Positions 1 through 6,791 of a stretch of DNA of 12,411 bases are shown here, one piece after another. The notes beneath the pieces were generated by a model. That model had not been told where the DNA came from and ran no database searches. It worked only from the letters and a program-made list of their open reading frames with translations. The DNA comes from DASXSB01 sp036506275 (GTDB taxonomy: Bacteria > Methylomirabilota > Methylomirabilia > Rokubacteriales > CSP1-6). The stretch covers positions 1 to 12,411 of the forward strand of contig DASXSB010000073.1 in the NCBI GenBank assembly GCA_036506275.1, written 5' to 3'. The position numbers and the translations under genes were made by a program. Numbering within the stretch: the stretch's first letter is position 1; every line of letters starts with the position of its first letter.

Positions 1-431
1 GTCACGAAGATCATCCAGAACACGAGCTGCTTGCCGCGGAAATTGAAGTAGACGATGGCGAAGGCGGACAGGAGCGAGATGACGATCTTCCCGATGGCGA
101 TCCCGAGGGCCATCACCGCGCTGTTGACGAGCAGCCGTCCCATGCCGGCCCGAGTCCACGCCTGCGCGTAGTTCTCGACGAGCGCGGTCGAAGGCAGGAG
201 CCGGGGCGGCATCCGGATGGCATCGTCCAGCGTCTGCGTGCTGATCACGAAGGCGTAGTAGAGGGGAAAGGCGATGACGGCGATGGCGGCGATCAGGATG
301 GCGTGCGCGATCAGGTTGTGCCAGCGCGGGCGCGACCGGGGGAGGCGCGCCCACCACGGAGCGGCGCCGGTGTCGACGTCGACGCGCGGGGGCGCCACCA
401 CGGCGACGGGGCCCTCGCGGAGCGCGCTCAT
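1..431 (-). CDS. ugpE: sn-glycerol-3-phosphate ABC transporter permease UgpE (partial, C-terminus beyond the window)
   Basis: This is the second inner-membrane permease of a Ugp-type importer for glycerol-3-phosphate and glycerophosphodiesters. The first 143 residues are visible. After a charged, proline-rich N-terminus of about 38 residues comes a membrane segment (around AHAILIAAIAVIAFPLYY). A second lies around LLVNSAVMALGIAIGKIVIS, followed by LLSAFAIVYFNFRGKQLVFW. The last two blocks closely match E. coli UgpE as I remember it (NSFVMAF, GKITVSMLSAFAIVWFRF), so UgpE is a better call than a generic MalG-type permease. The EAA loop that contacts the ATPase lies outside the window. The ATG shares one base with the ugpA stop (TGATG), so the two permeases are probably translationally coupled. 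An AAGGT about 10 nt upstream could be its Shine-Dalgarno. The N-terminus is longer than in E. coli UgpE. The ATPase UgpC is not seen and may lie further left. Confidence 0.9.
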   Translation of the reverse strand, partial: MSALREGPVAVVAPPRVDVDTGAAPWWARLPRSRPRWHNLIAHAILIAAIAVIAFPLYYAFVISTQTLDDAIRMPPRLLPSTALVENYAQAWTRAGMGRLLVNSAVMALGIAIGKIVISLLSAFAIVYFNFRGKQLVFWMIFV

Positions 432-1312
432 CAGTAGGTGACCTTCTTCTCGGCGTAACGGAACTGGAATGCGGTGAGCGTGATCACGAGCGCCATCAAG
501 ATCACCGATTGCGCCGCCGACAGCCCGAGCTGGAGGCCCTCGAAGCCGTCCTTCCACGCCTTGTAGACGAGCAGCGACGTCGCGTCGCCCGGACCGCCCT
601 GCGTCACCGCGTGCACGATCCCGAAGGTGTCGAAGAACGCGAAGGTCATGTTGAGCGTGAAGAGGAAGAACGTCACCGGGGACAGGAGCGGAAAGCTGAT
701 GGCGAGGAACCGCCGCACCGGCCCCGCCCCATCGACGCTGGCCGCTTCCAGCACGGAAGCCGGGATGGCCTGGAGGCCGGCGAGATAGAACGCGAGGTTG
801 TAGCCGAACTGCTTCCAGATGGCGGCCACGATGATGAGGGCGAGCGCGACCCATCCTTTGAGGAACCAGTTGAACTGATACGTGGTGACGAAGGAAAGGA
901 CGTAGGGCAAGAGGCCCGCCGTCGGATGGAAGATGAAGAGCCAGATGATGCCGGCCACCGCGGGCGCGATGCCGTACGGCCACAGCAGCAGCGAGCGATA
1001 GACGGTGAGCCCGCGAATCTTCGCGTTGGCGAGAGAGGCAAGGAAGAGGGCGAGGGCGAGGCCCACGAAGGTGACGAAGAAGGCGAAGACGAAACTCGTG
1101 AACGCGCTGCGGAGGTAGGCGCCGTCGCCGAAGAGCCGCTCGAAGTTGCGCAGGCCGACGAAGATCAGCCGGTCCCCGAAGGGCGAGGCCCGGTACAGCG
1201 ACAGCCGCAGCGAATCGATGGCGGGCCAGTAGAAGAAGACGACCGTGATCGCCACCTGCGGCGCCACGAGCGCGTAGGGAAGCCAGCGGTTCCGGAAGAC
1301 GGTTCGCTTCAT
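431..1312 (-). CDS. ugpA: sn-glycerol-3-phosphate ABC transporter permease UgpA
   Basis: This is the first membrane permease of the Ugp importer and would pair with UgpE in the inner membrane. It is 293 residues, the usual length for UgpA. The N-terminus RNRWLPYALVAPQ and the stretch SPFGDRLIFVGLRNFERLF match E. coli UgpA closely from memory. Hydrophobic segments lie at about residues 12-32, 72-95, 107-129, 153-170, 205-228 and 262-282. The cytoplasmic EAA loop, which docks on the ATPase, is at about 189-208 (EAASVDGAGPVRRF). The C-terminus AFQFRYAEKKVTY is also UgpA-like. The gene begins 24 nt after the ugpB stop, and the gap contains a perfect palindrome. There is no strong Shine-Dalgarno, only a GGCGG-like stretch. 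MalF-type sugar permeases share the fold, but the specific matches favour UgpA. Confidence 0.93.
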   Translation of the reverse strand: MKRTVFRNRWLPYALVAPQVAITVVFFYWPAIDSLRLSLYRASPFGDRLIFVGLRNFERLFGDGAYLRSAFTSFVFAFFVTFVGLALALFLASLANAKIRGLTVYRSLLLWPYGIAPAVAGIIWLFIFHPTAGLLPYVLSFVTTYQFNWFLKGWVALALIIVAAIWKQFGYNLAFYLAGLQAIPASVLEAASVDGAGPVRRFLAISFPLLSPVTFFLFTLNMTFAFFDTFGIVHAVTQGGPGDATSLLVYKAWKDGFEGLQLGLSAAQSVILMALVITLTAFQFRYAEKKVTY

Positions 1313-1323
1313 CGACGTCCGCC

Positions 1324-1337
1324 GCCGGCGCGCCGGC
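1324..1337. repeat. 14-bp perfect palindrome between ugpB and ugpA
   Basis: The sequence GCCGGCGCGCCGGC is its own reverse complement. It occupies most of the short gap between the ugpB stop and the ugpA start. In RNA it could fold into a GCCGG/CCGGC stem with a CGCG loop. Hairpins at this place are known in other importer operons, for example after malE, where they protect the binding-protein message and lower permease expression. That role here is inference. No U-run follows, so it is not a classical terminator. Confidence 0.45.
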
Positions 1338-2656
1338 TACTTGTACAGCGCCGCGAACTCCTTCAGGATGTCGCTCCCCTTCGCCACCGCGTCGTCCAGG
1401 CCCTGCTTGGCCGTCTTCTTCCCGCTCAAGATGTTCTCGATCTGCTCCTCGATGGCGTCGCGGATGGACGGATAGTTGCCGAGACGGATGCCCTGGCTGT
1501 TGGCGGTCGTCTTGCCGGCGTTCATCTGGTTGACGGCGGTCTTGAGATTCGGATTCTTCTCGTAAGCGCCGGACGCTTCCATGGCCTTCACGGCGGCATT
1601 GGTGAGCGGGAGGTAGCCGGTCACGGTCGCCCACCACGCCTGGTTCTCGGTGGAGGCGAGGTACTTGAAGAACTGCGCCACCCCGCGGTATTCCTCCGGC
1701 TTCGCCCCCTTCATCACCCACAGGGTGGCGCCGCCGATGGTGGAGTTGCCCTGGGGAAAGCCGGCCAGGCGCGGAAGGAACCCCGTGCCCCACGTGAACT
1801 TGCCTTCCGCCTGGCGCGCGAGGTTCCCCATGAACGCCGACGAGCTCAGGAAGATTCCGCATTCCCCGGCGCCCATGTTCGCCTCCGCCTTGTTCAGGCG
1901 GCCGTTGTACGTGAACCAGCCCTCCTTGACTCCGCGCGCGAGCATCTCCATCGACTTCACGCCGAGGTTGCCGTTGATCTTCAGCGTGGTGGCGAGGCCG
2001 TCGAAGCCGTTGTTGTGGTCGGCGAACGGCTGGTCGTGCCACGTGTGCATGTTCTCCACGAGCGTCCACGACGGCCACGCCGCGCTCGCCCCGCACTTGC
2101 CGCCGGCGGCCACGATCTTCTTCGCCATCGCCTCCACCTCGTCCCAGGTGGCGGGCGGCTTGTCGGGAAGGCCGGCCTTCTTGAAGAGGTCCTTGTTGTA
2201 GTAGAGGATCGGCGTGGACGAATTGAAGGCCATCGAGGAGAGATTTCCGCCCGTGGAGTAGTACGTCTTCACGGGCGGGATGATGTCGTTCCAGTCGATG
2301 GCGACGTTGTTGTCCTTCATGAGCTGGAAGACGGGGTACACCGCGCCCGACGACAGCATCGTCTGCGTGCCCACCTCGTAGACCTGCACGATGTGCGGCG
2401 CCTGCTTGGCGCGATAGGCGGCGATGGCCGCGTTGAGCGTCTCCGGGTACGACCCCTTGAAGATCGCCTTCACCTCGTAGTCGTTCTGGGACGCGTTGAA
2501 CTTGGCCGCGATCTCGTTCACGCGCTCGCCCAGCACGAGCTGCAGGGCATGCCACCACTGGAGGTCGGTCTTGGCGAAGACGGGAGCGGGCAGCGAGACG
2601 GCGCAGGCGACGAGAACGACGGCGGCGACGACCCTCCAGCGCGTGATCGAGATCAT
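1337..2656 (-). CDS. ugpB: sn-glycerol-3-phosphate / glycerophosphodiester-binding periplasmic protein UgpB
   Basis: This is the extracytoplasmic binding protein that captures glycerol-3-phosphate or glycerophosphocholine-type ligands and delivers them to UgpA/UgpE. It is 439 residues, like E. coli UgpB. A Sec signal peptide is clear: MISITRWR, a hydrophobic core, then PVFA with likely cleavage after residue 28. Diagnostic blocks follow: WWHALQLVLGERVN (about 34-47), VYEVGT (about 92-97), FNSSTPILYYNKD (about 144-156), NNGFDG (about 215-220), GGATLWVMKG and RLGNYPSIR near the C-terminus. All match UgpB rather than maltose-binding relatives. I chose the ATG at 2656 because GGAGG at 2666-2670 lies 9 nt upstream. 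An in-frame TTG at 2665 touches that Shine-Dalgarno and is too close to use. The gene sits between glpD and ugpA on the same strand. No Pho box was recognised. Confidence 0.94.
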   Translation of the reverse strand: MISITRWRVVAAVVLVACAVSLPAPVFAKTDLQWWHALQLVLGERVNEIAAKFNASQNDYEVKAIFKGSYPETLNAAIAAYRAKQAPHIVQVYEVGTQTMLSSGAVYPVFQLMKDNNVAIDWNDIIPPVKTYYSTGGNLSSMAFNSSTPILYYNKDLFKKAGLPDKPPATWDEVEAMAKKIVAAGGKCGASAAWPSWTLVENMHTWHDQPFADHNNGFDGLATTLKINGNLGVKSMEMLARGVKEGWFTYNGRLNKAEANMGAGECGIFLSSSAFMGNLARQAEGKFTWGTGFLPRLAGFPQGNSTIGGATLWVMKGAKPEEYRGVAQFFKYLASTENQAWWATVTGYLPLTNAAVKAMEASGAYEKNPNLKTAVNQMNAGKTTANSQGIRLGNYPSIRDAIEEQIENILSGKKTAKQGLDDAVAKGSDILKEFAALYK

Positions 2657-2665
2657 CGGTGGCAA

Positions 2666-2699
2666 CCTCCTCAGCGGAGCGGGTGCGGCGAGGATAGCA
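2666..2699 (-). promoter_or_regulatory. ugpB leader: strong Shine-Dalgarno and possible extended -10
   Basis: Reading leftward on the minus strand, an extended -10-like TGCTATCCT lies at 2699-2691, about 34 nt before the ugpB ATG. AGGAGG lies at 2671-2666, 9 nt before the ATG. I see no convincing -35 box. This could be an internal promoter that lets ugpBAE be expressed apart from glpD. The Shine-Dalgarno is the clearest one in the window and suits a highly translated binding protein. The promoter part is tentative. Confidence 0.4.
2678..2693 (+). repeat. Possible fragment of the nuoM/nuoN repeat core in the ugpB leader
   Basis: The 16 bases AGCGGGTGCGGCGAGG are identical to the start of the first unit of the array at 6795-7056. 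The match ends abruptly after them. A 16-bp identity within 12 kb is mildly unlikely by chance, but the GC-rich composition makes it less so. It may be a relic of the repeat family or coincidence. Confidence 0.25.
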
Positions 2700-2728
2700 C
2701 AGCGCCGCGGACGCTCGACGAGCGCGCG

Positions 2729-4351
2729 CTACGTCTTGAAGCGTCGGGAGCGAGCGAGGTGCGACTGGTAGGCGTCGAGCTCGGCGCCGAGACGGCGCGG
2801 CGTCCAGCCCAGCATCTCCGCCAGCCGCCGCCCGATGGACTCCGCGCAGTCGGCGCCCTGGCAATGGCTGGTCCCGATGCCGGTGCGGCGAAGGAGGACG
2901 TCCTGCAGCGAGACCGCCATCTCCTCGTGGGCGGCCACGTGGAGCTGGGCCACGATCTCCGGATTGTTCGGACACAGGCGCTCGGCGCCGCCCGTGATCT
3001 TCCCGGCCAGCTCCACCACCCGCGGATAGGCGCGGCCGTACGTGGTGACGAGCATCTCCAGCGTGTCCCGCTCGAGACCGGAGGCGGCCACTTCCGCGGA
3101 GACGTCGAGCCACGCCCGCGCCTCCACGGCGCCCGCCGCCTCGTCGGTCCCGTCGAGGGCGAGCTGCGCCGTCCGGCTCTCGGCCTGGCGCCCGAGCGTC
3201 TTCATCACGCGATCCCCGAGCTGGGCAGCGAGGCTCCGAAAACAGGTGAGCTTGGTGCCGGTCACGGAAAGGAAGCGCCCGTCCTCTTCGGCGACCACCT
3301 TGTGATCACGCGAGACGTCCGACGCGCGCCGGCCTTCCTCGTAGCTGAGCGGGCGCACCCCCGCGTACGTGTAGGCCACGTTTTCGAGGGCGAGCCGACG
3401 ATCGGGGACGGCCTGGCGCACCTCCTCGAGCAGGTACTCGACTTCCCGGCGGGTGGCGTGGACGCGATCGAGATCGCCCTCGAAATCGGTGTCCGTCGTT
3501 CCCACGAGCGAGAAGTCGCGCCAGGGGATGACGAAGATCATGCGGTCGTCGGCGGTGCTGTGATAGATCGCGCGCTCGGTGAGCCGCGGCAGGAGACAGT
3601 GAATGCCCTTGGTGGTGCGCACGATGCGCTTGCCGCGCTCGCTCACGCCCGCCCGCTCCCGCAGCGCGTCCACCCACGGCCCCCCCGCGTTCACGATCAC
3701 GCGCGCGGCCAGCGTCACCACGCGCGCCGACAGCAGATCGCGCACCTTCACGCCCGCGAGACGACCGCGCGCGTCGCGCACGAACTCCTCCACCTCCGCG
3801 TAGTTGAACGCGCGCGCGCGATGACGGCCGGCGGAGAGCACGTTCTCCAGGCAGAGGCGCTCGGGAAACACGAGGAGGTCGTCGAAGTAGTAGCCCGCCC
3901 CCTCCAGGGCGGCGGCGCGGATGGCGGGCTCCAGGCTGAGGGCGTCGACCGCGCGCAACACGCGATACCGCTCGCGATCGCGACCAGGCGTGAGCCAGTC
4001 GTAGAGCTTGAGGCCGATGCGCACCTTGATGAGGCTGCGCGAGGAGTCGCGATAGATCGGCACCAGGAACGGGAGCGGCCGCACCAGGTGGGGCGCGAGG
4101 CGGCGCAGCGTCTCGCGCTCCCGCAGCGACTCGCGCACGAGACCGAAGTCGAACAGCTCCAGGTAGCGGAGCCCGCCGTGGATGAGCTTGGAGGAGCGCG
4201 AGGTGGTGCCCGACGCGAAATCCGCCTTCTCGACGAGGGCGACGGAGAGCCCGCGCAACGCGAGTTCGCGCGCGACGCCGGCGCCAGCCATGCCGCCGCC
4301 GACGATCACGACGTCGTAGCTGCCGTCGGCAAGCTCGGTGGGACGGGTCAT
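2729..4351 (-). CDS. glpD: Aerobic glycerol-3-phosphate dehydrogenase (FAD, quinone-linked)
   Basis: GlpD oxidises sn-glycerol-3-phosphate to dihydroxyacetone phosphate at the inner face of the membrane and passes electrons through FAD to quinone. The protein is 540 residues, typical for the family. The dinucleotide-binding fold is at 13-43 (VVIVGGGMAGAGVAREL). The family signature FASGTTSRSSKLIHGGLRYLE is at about 45-65. Further conserved blocks are NAGGPWVD (221-228), TTKGIH (246-251), FVIPWRDFSLVGTTDTDFEGD (about 273-293), AGVRPL (330-335) and TGTKLTCFR (364-372). The C-terminal DAO_C helical domain spans about 400-520. The start is the ATG that overlaps the phosphatase stop by 4 nt (ATGA), just ahead of the FAD motif. 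Reading further upstream would only run into the phosphatase gene in another frame. Downstream lies ugpBAE, so the substrate of this enzyme is probably supplied by that importer. No glycerol kinase gene is present. Confidence 0.96.
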   Translation of the reverse strand: MTRPTELADGSYDVVIVGGGMAGAGVARELALRGLSVALVEKADFASGTTSRSSKLIHGGLRYLELFDFGLVRESLRERETLRRLAPHLVRPLPFLVPIYRDSSRSLIKVRIGLKLYDWLTPGRDRERYRVLRAVDALSLEPAIRAAALEGAGYYFDDLLVFPERLCLENVLSAGRHRARAFNYAEVEEFVRDARGRLAGVKVRDLLSARVVTLAARVIVNAGGPWVDALRERAGVSERGKRIVRTTKGIHCLLPRLTERAIYHSTADDRMIFVIPWRDFSLVGTTDTDFEGDLDRVHATRREVEYLLEEVRQAVPDRRLALENVAYTYAGVRPLSYEEGRRASDVSRDHKVVAEEDGRFLSVTGTKLTCFRSLAAQLGDRVMKTLGRQAESRTAQLALDGTDEAAGAVEARAWLDVSAEVAASGLERDTLEMLVTTYGRAYPRVVELAGKITGGAERLCPNNPEIVAQLHVAAHEEMAVSLQDVLLRRTGIGTSHCQGADCAESIGRRLAEMLGWTPRRLGAELDAYQSHLARSRRFKT

Positions 4352-5169
4352 GACCGGATCAAGTCTCGAATCGATGGTAGCACGGCGTCCGGCGCCATCT
4401 GCGCGATGCGCGGATCGTCTGCGCGCGTGATGCCGGAGAGGACGAGCACGGTGCCGAGGCCGAGCCGCTTCCCCATCACGATGTCGGTCTCGATGCGATC
4501 GCCCACGATCGCGCATTCGGCCGCGGCCATGCCGAGCGCGGCCAGCGCCACCTCCAGCATGATGGGCGACGGCTTGCCCACCGTGATCTCCACGCGCTGC
4601 CCCGTCACCGCCTCCACCGCCGCCGTCATGCCCGCGCAGTCCGGGATCTCGCCGTCCTCGGTCGGGCACGTGCGATCGGGATTGGTGGCGATGAGGCGGG
4701 CGCCGCCCCGCACGGCCTGGAGCGCCGTGTCGAGCTTGGCGTAGTCGAAGGTCCGGTCGAAGGCGATCACCACCCACCGCACGCGCGCGTCGTTCCGCAC
4801 CTCGAAGCCCGCCGCCGCCAGCTCTCGCTTGAGCGGTGGCTCGCCGATCACGAAGAGGGAGGCACCGGGGTCGATGGTCGCGAGGTGTCGCCCGAGCACG
4901 AGCGACGAGTTCACGACGTCATCCGGCTCCGCCGGCACTCCGAGCCGCGTGAGCTTGGCCGCGTACTCGGCGCGCGTCTGCAGCGGCTTGTTGGAGAGGA
5001 AGGCGACGCGGCGGCCGGCGCCGCGAAGGGCGGCGATGGCGACGTCGGCGCCGGGAATCAGCACCTCGCCCCGATACACGGTGCCGTCGAGGTCGAGCAG
5101 CCAGCCGCGATGCGCGAGAATCGGCGCCGGCGGGTCATAACGCAGCCGGGCCGCGTCTGTGTCAGCCAC
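4348..5169 (-). CDS. HAD-IIA family phosphatase (NagD/AraL/PGP-like), candidate glycerol-3-phosphate phosphatase
   Basis: This is a soluble HAD hydrolase of subclass IIA, 273 residues. Motif I is LLDLDGT (D26 nucleophile, D28 acid/base), motif II is FLSNK (S59, N60), motif III is GKPSP (K199) and motif IV is GDRIETDI (D224, D229). The cap contains ATNPDRTCPT at about 161-170, the NPD signature of this subclass, so all catalytic residues are present. Known members dephosphorylate p-nitrophenyl phosphate, phosphoglycolate or glycerol-3-phosphate; mycobacterial Rv1692 is a glycerol-3-phosphate phosphatase. The 4-nt overlap with glpD suggests a role in the same pathway, but the substrate is inferred. 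The start is uncertain. The GTG at 5169 is the best candidate but lies inside a 67-bp repeat, so residues 1-9 come from repeat sequence. No Shine-Dalgarno is evident. The real start may be a rarer codon between there and the DLDGT motif. Confidence 0.85.
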   Translation of the reverse strand: MADTDAARLRYDPPAPILAHRGWLLDLDGTVYRGEVLIPGADVAIAALRGAGRRVAFLSNKPLQTRAEYAAKLTRLGVPAEPDDVVNSSLVLGRHLATIDPGASLFVIGEPPLKRELAAAGFEVRNDARVRWVVIAFDRTFDYAKLDTALQAVRGGARLIATNPDRTCPTEDGEIPDCAGMTAAVEAVTGQRVEITVGKPSPIMLEVALAALGMAAAECAIVGDRIETDIVMGKRLGLGTVLVLSGITRADDPRIAQMAPDAVLPSIRDLIRS

Positions 5170-5343
5170 CCACGGTCCACGCCCGTCTCGCGGCGCCCGT
5201 TACAACACGCAGCCGGGCCGCGTCTATGTCAGCCACCCGCGTTCCAAGCCGGTCTCGCGGCACCCGTTACAACACTCAGCCGGGCCGCGTCTATGTCAGC
5301 CACCCACGGTCCACGCCCGTCTCGCGGCGCCCGTTACAACACT
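5143..5343. repeat. Tandem array, three copies of a 67-bp repeat (core family shared with 6795-7056)
   Basis: Units run 5143-5209, 5210-5276 and 5277-5343, each starting CAGCCGGGCCGCGTCT and ending GTTACAACAC plus one base. Units 1 and 3 differ at only 2 positions. Unit 2 differs from unit 3 at 5, all between unit positions 30 and 53. The array fills almost the whole gap between nuoN and the phosphatase gene. The base after the array begins a fourth unit (CAGC) and then diverges. The reverse complement of unit 2 aligns with the core of the array at 6795 at about 51 of 63 positions plus one gap, so the two arrays belong to one family in opposite orientation. The period is not a multiple of three. 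No transposase, terminal inverted repeats or target duplication is seen. Confidence 0.93.
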
Positions 5344-6791
5344 CAGCGGAAAAGCGGCGCCACCGCGATCTGGGCGAGATCGACGAACGGCGCCGGCATC
5401 ACGCCGAGGAGCACGATGCCGGCGAGCGCGACGGCGAGGGCGAGGCTGCCCGCGAACGAGGGCGCGTAGACCGCGCTCGCCGCTTCCGCCTCCCGCATGT
5501 ACATGTAGACGATCACGCGTAGGTAATAATAGGCGGCGACCGCCGAGTTGAGCACGGCGATCACGGCCAGCCAGATGTACCCGGCGCGCACGGCGGAGCC
5601 GAAGACGTAGAACTTGCCGAAGAAGCCCGCCAGGGGCGGGATCCCGACCAGGGAGAGCAGGAACAGCGCGAGCGTCGCCGCCAGCACGGGATTGCGACGC
5701 GCGAGACCGGCATAGTCGCTCACGTCCACCGCCTCTCCATCGGCGCGCTCCGACAGCGTGATGGCGCCGAAGGTGCCGACGGTGGTGAAGACGTACGCGA
5801 GCAGATAGAAGAGGACAGCGCTCGCGCCCTGGTTGCCGCCGACGGCGAGGCCGACCAGCATGTAGCCGGCGTGCGCCACCGACGAGTAGGCGAGCATGCG
5901 CTTGAGGTTGCCCTGCGAGAGCGCCACCACGTTGCCCACCGTCATCGTGAGGGCAGCCAGGATCCACAGCACCACGCTCGCGTCGGGCTGGCTCCCGCGA
6001 AGTGCCCCCCCGAGGAGCCGGATCAGCGCCGCGAAGGCGGCCGCCTTGGAGCCGCTCGCGATGAGCGCGGTCACGCTCGTGGGCGCGCCCTGGTACACAT
6101 CGGGCGCCCACATGTGGAAGGGGACGGACGAGATCTTGAACCCGAAGCCGACCAGGAGCAGGCCGAGGCCGACGACGAGAAGCGGGGGACGAGCCCCGCC
6201 CGCGAGCGCGGCCGCGATGCGATCGAAACCCGTCGTACCGGTGGCGCCGTAGACGAGCGCGATGCCGTAGAGCAGGAAGGAGGAGGCGAAGGCGCCGAGG
6301 AGGAAGTACTTCATGGACGCCTCGCCCGAATCGAGCCGCATCTTGAAGAGCCCGGCGAGGACGTAGAGGGAGAGCGACATCAGCTCGAGGCCGAGGAAGA
6401 CCATGATGAGGTCGTTGGCGGACGCGAGCAGCATCATCCCGACCGCCGCGAACAGCACGAGCGCGTACGCCTCCCCCGACTCCACTCCGTTCCGCTTCAG
6501 GTAATCGAGCGAGAGCAGGAGGACGAGCGCGGTCGCGTAGCAGATCACCACGTCGAAGAAGAGCGCGTAGCTGTCGAGCACCAGCATGTCGCGGAAGGCG
6601 CGCGTCTCCGTGCCCCACCGCCCCACCGCGGCGAGGAGCGCGGCCACGATGCCGGCGAGCGCGATACCGCCCAGATGCTCCTTGCTTCGCCGCGGGGGGA
6701 GGAGGTCGAGGAGCAGCACGAGGCAGGCGGTGCCGGCCACGATCAGGATCGGGAGGAGCGCACCGAACGAGACCGGCGGCGGGGGGATCAT
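5343..6791 (-). CDS. nuoN: NADH-quinone oxidoreductase (complex I) subunit N
   Basis: NuoN is one of three antiporter-like subunits that form the proton channels in the membrane arm of complex I. The protein is 482 residues with the usual string of membrane helices. Its central signature FHMWAPDVYQGAPTSVTALIASGSKAA is typical of NuoN and separates it from NuoM and NuoL. The charged residues of the proton path are all present: E136 in FLGLELMSL, K219 in GFGFKISSVPFH, K249 in SGSKAAAFAA and K393 in GFFGKFYVF. The ATG overlaps the nuoM stop by 4 nt (ATGA), so translation is probably coupled; no Shine-Dalgarno is seen. The stop codon TGA lies at the edge of the 67-bp repeat array (GCTGAGTGTTGTAACG is shared with unit junctions), so the last codon may have been supplied or reshaped by the repeat. 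Confidence 0.97.
   Translation of the reverse strand: MIPPPPVSFGALLPILIVAGTACLVLLLDLLPPRRSKEHLGGIALAGIVAALLAAVGRWGTETRAFRDMLVLDSYALFFDVVICYATALVLLLSLDYLKRNGVESGEAYALVLFAAVGMMLLASANDLIMVFLGLELMSLSLYVLAGLFKMRLDSGEASMKYFLLGAFASSFLLYGIALVYGATGTTGFDRIAAALAGGARPPLLVVGLGLLLVGFGFKISSVPFHMWAPDVYQGAPTSVTALIASGSKAAAFAALIRLLGGALRGSQPDASVVLWILAALTMTVGNVVALSQGNLKRMLAYSSVAHAGYMLVGLAVGGNQGASAVLFYLLAYVFTTVGTFGAITLSERADGEAVDVSDYAGLARRNPVLAATLALFLLSLVGIPPLAGFFGKFYVFGSAVRAGYIWLAVIAVLNSAVAAYYYLRVIVYMYMREAEAASAVYAPSFAGSLALAVALAGIVLLGVMPAPFVDLAQIAVAPLFR

Noticed and set aside
2657..2665. TTG at 2665 as the start of ugpB.
   Set aside because: It touches the GGAGG Shine-Dalgarno, leaving no spacing. The ATG at 2656 has the correct 9-nt spacing and a good signal peptide start.
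509..4744. A 1411-codon open frame on the plus strand.
   Set aside because: It is antisense to ugpA, ugpB, glpD and the phosphatase gene, all of which have clear family motifs. Its translation is a low-complexity Arg/Glu/His/Ala-rich product typical of antisense frames in GC-rich DNA.
4352..4777. Extending GlpD upstream to 4777 for a 682-residue protein.
   Set aside because: The extra residues are a low-complexity shadow of the phosphatase gene. The ATG at 4351 sits just before the FAD motif and forms a standard ATGA overlap.
5143..5343. A CRISPR-like array with a conserved flank and a variable middle.
   Set aside because: The variable block differs by only a few bases between units, the period is 67 bp with just three units, and no cas genes are near. 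It is a plain tandem repeat.
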